From Metridium senile (Eukaryota > Cnidaria > Anthozoa > Actiniaria > Metridiidae): a stretch of DNA of 64,000 bases. The stretch is from assembly GCA_949775045.1 (NCBI GenBank), contig OX459105.1, positions 5,796,069 to 5,860,068 on the forward strand, written 5' to 3'. This document shows, piece after piece, positions 57,253 to 64,000 of the stretch. The notes below the pieces were generated by a model. That model worked only from the letters and a program-made list of their open reading frames with translations, made no database searches and was not told where the DNA came from. The first letter of the stretch is position 1, and the number at the start of each line of letters is the position of its first letter. A program made the position numbers and the translations under genes.

Positions 57253-57470
57253 ATATACAACAAATTAAAAATCTGCAAAATTTCAAAATTTCTTGCAAAC
57301 GGCATTTCCAACGCACTTAGTCATGATCTTTTATCTTTATAGTAACTTAGCCAACTCTGTTTTGTATCTATTGATGTAATGTATTTATCTTTCTTTGACA
57401 GGGATCTATTTAAATTAGCTATGCTAGACTAGATACCCTGTATAAATATTGATTAAATAAAATAAACAAC
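57253..57470 (+). mobile_element. Retroelement 3' tail
   Basis: Inserted in GGTATTTAA|CAATAATGAT relative to unit A. The sequence ...CTTTGACAGGGATC ... CCCTGTATAAATATTG ending ATTAAATAAAATAAAC looks like a LINE 3' terminus. Confidence 0.4.
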
Positions 57471-57505
57471 ATTGAACAATAATAATAAAAACAGTAAATG
57501 ATAAC

Positions 57506-57508
57506 AAC

Positions 57509-57586
<78 letters not shown>

Positions 57587-57875
57587 GCACTTTATTTCAA
57601 TAGGGTAACTAGAATTACACAAGTAATTTTTATCTAGGCCCTACATATATACATACATACATACATACTTACATAAAATTTAAATAAGAAATATAAACAA
57701 GTAAATTAAGATGATAAAAATATAAAACTATCTAAATGCAGTTTTAAAATCTCTAAATTAAAAAAACGACCTAAAGTAATTCATGTTTCAAGCTTTTCTA
57801 AATGTAATTTGAAAATTCCTAATTTGAAAAAAGTACAACCTAAGATAAGTTCATGTTTTCCAGCTTGATAATGAT
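57506..57875 (-). mobile_element. Retroelement 3' end with (ATT)n tail
   Basis: On the minus strand: ...CCCTATTGAAATAAAGTGC followed by ~25 ATT triplets (57508-57585). Absent from unit A (about 18530). A (CATA)n run lies at 57643-57668. Confidence 0.45.
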
Positions 57876-57879
57876 AATG

Positions 57880-58560
57880 ACAACCTTGCAATAAGTACTG
57901 AACTACTCAATTTATTTGTACATTACGTCACAAACTGTAACAAGTCTGATTCAAACAAGATACTTATCGCTTAAATGATATTGTCTGCTTTTAACACTCT
58001 GAGCATCAAACTAAGTTATGATTACAGTCTTTGCTGCTATAGTTATATAATCTCTCTTTACAATAGTTTATATCCTTTAACAATCTATTGTAACAAACTT
58101 ACATACTAATGGCATAATTCTAGATTCTTGTAAAATATACAAAGACAATATCCCAGAGCTATTCAAACAATCTTCCAGGAATTACTAACAAAGAACATTC
58201 TAGTACATTCTTGTTTATAAAGTATATATGTTGACTTTGTCACAATTAACAAACATACAAGTTGATAAATGTTTATAATGATATGATAACTAGGGACCAA
58301 ATATATCATGCTGATAAATCATAGCATAAAGCAAGGATGCATTGATGTGAATGTTGTCACCGTCCTACAGCGTGAGGTCCCCAGGTATCACGTGATATAA
58401 AACTACTAACATTAATAATTGATATCTATAAACTACAAATATAGACTTATTTTGGTATGAAGTTACTGGTATATTATCATTAACAAATACTGATAGCAAA
58501 AGTGCTAGAATAGAGGCATATATATACTACTGCTTTTGATTCAATGAACTGACTTATTAT
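57880..58560. other. Downstream flank of TRIM gene C
   Basis: Close paralogue of 18540-19200. Nothing coding. Confidence 0.7.
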
Positions 58561-58579
58561 TAGCCAATCAATCAATCAA

Positions 58580-58754
58580 TAGACCTCTTTACCTCCGTAT
58601 GCAAATTGCCCATTTCAGACCACGTGTCATTCTCTTGAGAATTGCTCTTTTATGATAAACGTGTTATATCATTTACATGTGAAATAAACATTTCCCAAGG
58701 GTAGCATCACGTGATCTGAAATGGGACAACAAACAAGAAATGTAAAGAGGTCTA
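58580..58754. mobile_element. TAGACCTCTTTAC MITE, copy 1
   Basis: TAGACCTCTTTAC/GTAAAGAGGTCTA ends and complementary inner CCCATTTCAGACCACGTG / CACGTGATCTGAAATGGG. 175 bp, non-coding. Confidence 0.9.
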
Positions 58755-58771
58755 TCAATCAATCAATCAAC

Positions 58772-58806
<35 letters not shown>

Positions 58807-58807
58807 C

Positions 58808-58846
<39 letters not shown>

Positions 58847-58867
58847 CCAACCAACCAACCAATCAAC

Positions 58868-58919
<52 letters not shown>

Positions 58920-58968
58920 TAAACCAACCCACCCACCCACCAACCAACCGACCAATCAATTAACCAAC

Positions 58969-59007
<39 letters not shown>

Positions 59008-59009
<2 letters not shown>

Positions 59010-59182
59010 GACCTCTTTACCTCCGTATGCAAATTGCCCATTTCAGACCACGTGTCATTCTCTTGAGAATTGTTCTTTGATGATAAACGTGTTATATCAT
59101 TTACATGTGAAAGAAACATTTCCCAAGGGTAGCATCACGTGATCTGAAATGGGACAACAAACAAGAAAGGTAAAGAGGTCTA
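59008..59182. mobile_element. TAGACCTCTTTAC MITE, copy 2
   Basis: Same length and orientation as copy 1 with only a few substitutions (GCTCTTTTA to GTTCTTTGA, AAATAAAC to AAAGAAAC). Confidence 0.9.
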
Positions 59183-59189
59183 TTGATCG

Positions 59190-59227
<38 letters not shown>

Positions 59228-59615
59228 GAAATAAACATACCCACCAACCAACCAACCGACCAATCAATTATTCAATTAATCAATCAATCAATCAATCAAT
59301 CAATCGATCAATCAATCATTCAATCAATCAATCAATCAATTAATCAATCAATCAATCAATCATTCATTCATTCATTCAATAAGTCAATATAAATTGATGA
59401 TAAATTGATCTTAGTTATAATTGCTTTGTGTTGTGTTGGTCATATTACATGTTGCAACATTTGTTATTTTTGTCAAAAAATTCATGTACTTTTTTTCAGT
59501 AGTGTAAACCGATCGGTCATTATTATAATTATAATCAATTACATTTGATTCATCAATCTCTGTACTCGATGATTGCGTGACCTAAATGATTACGTCACCA
59601 GATCACAGATATACA

Positions 59616-59763
59616 ATAGCTGTTGTTACAGCTAAATACAAATGTTTTTAAACAATGGATTCTAGTACATGGCTCTTGGTGGAAAATCAAAAACTTGACC
59701 TGAAATCCTCGACTTGAATCCATTGTTCAAAATCGTTTGCATATAACTGTAATAACAGCTATT
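59616..59763. mobile_element. AGCTGTTATTACAG foldback MITE, copy C
   Basis: ATAGCTGTTGTTACAGC ... CTGTAATAACAGCTAT, full length. Confidence 0.8.
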
Positions 59764-59890
59764 ACGCATGCGTTATTATTGACAGTTTTCTATAAGGGTT
59801 CTTCTGCTACAAATACTAATAATAAATGAAAACTAGCGAGTAAACTAGTATAATATGCTGTTAATATATAATGGCTTATTAAAATGTAAT

Positions 59891-60165
59891 TTGTAACACC
59901 GTAAAAATGATACTTTTAAGTAAAATTAAAACTTTACTGATGTTTCGAGCTTTAGCCGTTCGTTGGAGTAAATTAAGTGTTATTTTTTATGGTGTTACAG
60001 ATTTCATTTTATTTGTTATCGTAAGTGTTATTTTTTATGGTGTTACAGATTTCATTTTATTTGTTATCGTAAGTGTTATTTTTTATGGTGTTACAGATTT
60101 CATTTTATTTGTTATCGTAAGTGTTATTTTTTATGGTGTTACAGATTTCATTTTATTTGTTATCG
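59891..60165. mobile_element. TTGTAACACCGTAAAAA MITE, copy C, right end amplified x4
   Basis: The right terminus (TTTTTTATGGTGTTACAGAT) plus adjacent sequence is repeated four times with a 48-bp period from 59974. As 48 is divisible by three, it yields a repeating hydrophobic 16-mer in one frame (59907-60176). I do not call that a gene. Confidence 0.85.
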
Positions 60166-60194
60166 TATACACCTAATTGCAAAACCTTGTCCTG

Positions 60195-60340
60195 ACTTTT
60201 GTGATTCAGTGGGAAAGAAACTTATTAAAAGACATAAGAAGGTCACTCACGCTCAAGTAATAACAAAAAAGAGAGTTAAGCTTGAGTTATTTTCTTTTGT
60301 CTTAATAAATTCCATTCCCGCTAAATTACAAATGTTAGGA
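60195..60340. mobile_element. Foldback MITE related to 28519-28752
   Basis: TTGTGATTCAGTGGGAAAG ... CTTTTGTCTTAATAAATTCC inverted ends. Shares the AAGACAAAAGA...CAAGCTTGAG-type core with the 28.5-kb element. Not in units A or B. Confidence 0.65.
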
Positions 60341-60505
60341 CAATTAGTTGCATGTACTAAAAATAAGCTAGTAAGATTTCTATCTTTTTTTTACTATACA
60401 ATATATATCATAAGAGTTGAATAATACTTTAGTCAGTAATTCAATTAATTAATCATTCAATCAATGTCATCAAGTCAATCATCTAACTGAGAAAACATGT
60501 ATTGT

Positions 60506-62773
60506 TTACTGGATCTCATCTAAACACCTGCACACGTTTACCAGCCCATTCCAGTACAAAGACTTGCCATCTGGTGTAACTACAACATCATGGGGGCAAA
60601 TCATTTCACCAATACCTGAACCACGACTACCAAAGGACCTGATGAACTTACAATCCTGATTCATTAATTGTACACGGTGGTTATTAAAATCACAGCCAAG
60701 AATCATGTCTGCACCAAACACAGCAAGTCCCCCTGGATGATTAAACTGACCTTCATCTTTACCTTCCTTTCCAAACTTGTACAACAAACCACCATTCTCG
60801 TCAAAAACATGAATACTGTTATTTTTGAAAAAAGATACAAAGTACTTATTGTTATCATAAGCGTGATCCACAGGGAACCTAACATCACGAATATTCAATT
60901 TGATATCTTGAAGGAGATCACCTGTTTGTTTAGAAACCAACTTTATAAGTGTTTCTTTACTATCCTGATTATTAGCCAAACATGCAATATTTTGCTCTGT
61001 ATTACACATTCTTCTAAATACCATTCCTTTCTGTTTACAAATAGTTCTATTGTAGTTACCATGGATATCGAATTCCTTTATACAGCCATAACCACCTTGA
61101 TTATCACTGACAAATAGTCGGTCGGCATTGAAGAATACTCCCAATGCATCACTCAATCGACTCTCTCCTGTACCTTCACCACCAAACTCTCTCAAATACT
61201 CTCCAACAGTACTGAATAATACAACGCGACTGCTACCACTAAAATCATTGTCAACAACAGCTGTCTCGCCTTTCTCACTCACAGCTAGTGCTCTGGGAGA
61301 ATTTGCCATTGCTGTCTTAAAAACCCTGACTGGTTTAATCTCTGCTTTAGCATCGATTGTCTCAACGTTCTGTGGTGAGTTGCTGATCGGTTTTCCTCCA
61401 ATGCTCACCACAACTTTGTACGGTGATGGCTTTTCTGCTTTATATTTAACGGTGTACTTTCCAGTTTGAGTTTCAGTGAATTCTGTGTCTACATCATTGC
61501 CGTCAATATCTTGGATTTGTACATCAATCAAAGCTTTATTGGTATAGCATACATCTCCTTCTGTATCCTTTGTGACGATATAGAGCTGGTTACTAAATCC
61601 ACATCTGGCGTGACATAAAGACTGGATTGAACTACGTGACGGGTCTGTCACGCTTTGAACGACCTTTCCAAACTGGATTTCTTTCAGACTTTTAATGGAT
61701 TCCTGGTTTGCAATAAAACGAACGCTTGAGTTGCGCTTAACTGGTTTCATGGAAAGGATGGATTCTCCTTTGACAGTAGTTTTACAAACTTCCTCTAGCT
61801 TTTCATGTCCTTCCAATATAAACTGCTTTAAATTGTAGTCATCTACTTCTTGGCACTGATTTCGTAATTGCAGAGCCTGTTGAAGAATTGCGTCAATTTC
61901 ACTTTTCTCTACATCATTCGCTGTTGTTTGGTCGTCAAAGAAGTCGTTCAAGCTCGCTATTATTGCGTTTTCTTTATCTTGTAAAATCTTCATCTGAGCT
62001 TGGGTGTCACTGCGTAATTTCGCTTTAGCAACATCTACTTCGTTCTTAATCCTGTCTCTATTTTCACGAGATAGTTCTAGTTCTTTCTTGTACATTTTAA
62101 ACGCTTCATTCAGTCGATGTTTTTCTTTTCTAATATCTTTCTTAGCATGTGCAGCAGCTTCTTCGATGCTGACCGTGTCGTGAGTTTTATACGCTGTTGC
62201 GATCGCACATTTCTGGCAAATGCATTTCTTGCATGTTTGACAGTAATATTCGAGGCGAATGTTCTCGTGGTATTGCTCTTGGCAAAACGACTTGTGATCA
62301 ATGTAACTGTTAATGTTTTCTTTCCTTAATTTGCTCAATGGCGTTGCTTGGTGGGTCTCTTTCAATGGACTGATGGTCTTGTGGATGTTCACACAATCAC
62401 TACAAAGAAATCCTTCACATTGGAAACAAAATGCAACTATAACGCGGTGTTTAGAACAACCAAAACATTGCTGTAACTGCTGCTGATCGCTAGTCTTGTT
62501 TTTGATGGAGTTGTATAACTGTACCAAAGAGTTATGTTCAAATGAAGTTGGTAGGTTAACAACATCGCCTTCTTGTACGGTAATCTTCGCTCTACACGAA
62601 GGACACTTGAATGGCTTTCTCTCCTTCTTACATGCTTCGTTCCAGCTTTGAATACATGCAAAGCAGAAAGTATGTAGGCAAGGCAGTGTCTTTGGTTCTG
62701 TTAATATGTCATTACAAATGACACAGGTTACTATCTTCTCCAGCTCTTCAGTAAAATCATTGTATTCGGCCAT
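60506..62773 (-). CDS. TRIM-NHL protein C (damaged C-terminus and B-box)
   Basis: Single-exon 755-residue frame with the family order: RING 17-60 (all ligands kept), B-box 1 as in gene B, B-box 2, coiled coil, filamin domain, NHL repeats. Two lesions set it apart. In B-box 2 the sequence CAIATAYKTH has one extra residue, and Tyr replaces the zinc-ligand His present in A (CVSTAHKTH) and B (CVATEHSTH). Near the end, one base is missing at about 60566 relative to A and B (GACTTGCCATC against GACTTGACCATC on the + strand). The last ~18 residues are therefore read out of frame (DGKSLYW ... DEIQ), and the closing NHL strand VQVFR is lost. The rest is open for over 730 codons, so it is either newly decaying or altered in function. 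Confidence 0.9.
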   Translation of the reverse strand: MAEYNDFTEELEKIVTCVICNDILTEPKTLPCLHTFCFACIQSWNEACKKERKPFKCPSCRAKITVQEGDVVNLPTSFEHNSLVQLYNSIKNKTSDQQQLQQCFGCSKHRVIVAFCFQCEGFLCSDCVNIHKTISPLKETHQATPLSKLRKENINSYIDHKSFCQEQYHENIRLEYYCQTCKKCICQKCAIATAYKTHDTVSIEEAAAHAKKDIRKEKHRLNEAFKMYKKELELSRENRDRIKNEVDVAKAKLRSDTQAQMKILQDKENAIIASLNDFFDDQTTANDVEKSEIDAILQQALQLRNQCQEVDDYNLKQFILEGHEKLEEVCKTTVKGESILSMKPVKRNSSVRFIANQESIKSLKEIQFGKVVQSVTDPSRSSIQSLCHARCGFSNQLYIVTKDTEGDVCYTNKALIDVQIQDIDGNDVDTEFTETQTGKYTVKYKAEKPSPYKVVVSIGGKPISNSPQNVETIDAKAEIKPVRVFKTAMANSPRALAVSEKGETAVVDNDFSGSSRVVLFSTVGEYLREFGGEGTGESRLSDALGVFFNADRLFVSDNQGGYGCIKEFDIHGNYNRTICKQKGMVFRRMCNTEQNIACLANNQDSKETLIKLVSKQTGDLLQDIKLNIRDVRFPVDHAYDNNKYFVSFFKNNSIHVFDENGGLLYKFGKEGKDEGQFNHPGGLAVFGADMILGCDFNNHRVQLMNQDCKFIRSFGSRGSGIGEMICPHDVVVTPDGKSLYWNGLVNVCRCLDEIQ

Positions 62774-63250
62774 TGTGATCGGATCAAGGGCGGAAACTAT
62801 AGGAAATACTGTGCTCCAGTTCTGCGAAAAGACGCCACAAAAATATCTCGTGATGCATTAGTAATGTGATAGTTGAATCGCGTGATATTACGGGTCCAGA
62901 CACACTAACAAGGATTGCGTGACTCTAAGGCTTTGGGTATTTCTAGTAGGTCACGGTATGATTATTATTTCAAATTGTAATTTCATATCTTTCTAGTCAG
63001 TCTAAAGTTCCTTTGATGGCTTTTCTCTAGAAATGAGCTGGCTGGTTTTAACAGAAAAACACTTTTAAGGTTCATTATTTTTTAAACTGAGATACAAAAT
63101 GTCAGTTGCTTATTTGTTCGCTGATCTAGACTGACAACATCCATGACAGTTTAAAACAAAAGTATTTTGACCTTTACCAGTGAATAAATATCAGACAGAT
63201 ATGATTTCAGCTTTGTGACGCAAATGAATTTGATCACCATAGAAACCAGA
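62774..63250 (-). promoter_or_regulatory. TRIM gene C 5' region
   Basis: Homologous to A and B. First ~70 bases upstream of the ATG are identical to B. The CRE-like core is absent (GACGCCAC). Confidence 0.6.
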
Positions 63251-64000
63251 CAGACTCGAACAGACCTGTTTGTGTTAATGTAATCCTAGTTAGGTCTTGA
63301 TCCGGCATTTTAACTTGGGAAAGCAACGTTTTTGTCAAGGAAAATAGTGTTTGATATTACGAAAACAGCGATAGAAACCAAATCAAAATACTGAAGTAAA
63401 GAATAACCATTCACCAAACATCAACAGCAAATAAAAACACATCGTTGCCTTTTACGATATTGCAGCTTTTAAAAATTTGAATCTAATTTTCATAAAGGTT
63501 GTATTAGAATAAATAGAAATAGAAATTAGTACATGTGCCGAGTTCGAACCTGTGGACACAAGAACGATTGAAGGTATGCTTGGGCTGCCTGTGGTATGCT
63601 TGGGATGCCTGTGTTATGCTAGGGCTGTCTGTGGTATGCTTAGGCTGTCTGTGGTATGCTTGGACTAAAAGTCTATTTAGAAATCGTTAGGGTTTAAGTC
63701 ATCGTTTAGTTCATGGTTATAATAACAATATTATCTTTATTTATAGAGAGTAACACTTTATCCTAAGACAAATTTCAAGTAACTCTCAAAATGAAATATA
63801 AATACAACTAATATATAAATATTAAAAAGTATAAATTAACTATCTAAATAAAAAGGAAAAGATTTGTTCATAAAAATAACGAAATTTATATTACAGCCAA
63901 TCAGCGCGCGAGAAATTTGCAAGTTATGGTAACAAAATGAATATCTTTCTATAACGGGTGAAAGTTGATATTTTGAAAATAAAAATGGGTTGGGTTGGAT
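63251..64000. other. Upstream flank of unit C to window edge
   Basis: Colinear with units A and B. Includes five 20-bp TATGCTTGGGCTGCCTGTGG repeats (63575-63665). Ends in AAAAATGGGTTGGGTTGGAT, where units A and B continue into the segment that carries the inverted promoter. Confidence 0.7.

Larger units (their letters stand above)
58565..59365. repeat. (AATC)n/(AACC)n array, unit C, split by two MITEs
   Basis: Tetranucleotide repeats interrupted by two near-identical 175-bp elements. The Gln/Asn/Ser-rich frames are repeat artefacts. Confidence 0.95.

Noticed and set aside
58721..59392. Asn/Gln/Ile/Ser repeat protein
   Set aside because: Translation of the AATC tetranucleotide array interrupted by MITEs.
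59907..60176. Frame with repeated hydrophobic 16-mer as a membrane protein
   Set aside because: It is the in-frame translation of a 48-bp tandem repeat of a MITE end.

Overview
The window comes from an AT-rich animal (metazoan) genome. Coding sequence is sparse, one gene is split by introns with GT/AG borders, and the rest is crowded with microsatellites, minisatellites, foldback elements and cut-and-paste transposon relics. There are no bacterial-style operons. Intronless RING/B-box/filamin/NHL genes in several copies, together with the repeat types, fit a marine invertebrate. I cannot fix the phylum from sequence alone.

Layout. (1) 1-12057, + strand: the 3' part of a C2H2 zinc-finger gene. 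Eight exons join in one consistent reading frame and encode six fingers and a Gln/acidic C-terminal region. Its introns hold a 651-bp tandem duplication, a 4.7-kb array of a 76-bp satellite, ATG/GAT microsatellites, and a five-fold tandem duplication of an exon 3' end with its splice donor. (2) 12058-18400: foldback and inverted-repeat elements, including a 1.9-kb almost complete palindrome flanked by TTAA. (3) 18400-28140: duplication unit A with TRIM-NHL gene A (- strand). It carries a private insertion that holds a cysteine-protease-like fragment. (4) 28115-33965: a 5.8-kb stretch framed by inverted arms, containing a second TTAA palindrome and several foldbacks. (5) 34200-38040: a LINE tail, a pair of RFX-type X-boxes, and a candidate gene built of micro-exons (14-28 nt). 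(6) 37575-39500: block D1 with a 46-bp minisatellite. (7) 39786-40927: a hAT-like element with a helicase relic. (8) 41060-49290: unit B with TRIM-NHL gene B (intact). (9) 48500-50890: a 2.4-kb inverted-repeat element. (10) 51490-54200: block D2, a paralogue of D1 including the last three micro-exons. (11) 54600-64000: unit C with TRIM-NHL gene C (damaged), cut by the window end.

The three TRIM genes share about 0.9 kb of upstream sequence and the same downstream repeats, so they arose by segmental duplication. Because the units are paralogous, many transposon insertions can be read against an empty site in a sister unit, which gives exact ends and target-site duplications. The most interesting points are the micro-exon gene pair, the inverted orphan copies of the TRIM promoter, lesions that differ among the TRIM copies, and the precisely bounded palindromic elements.
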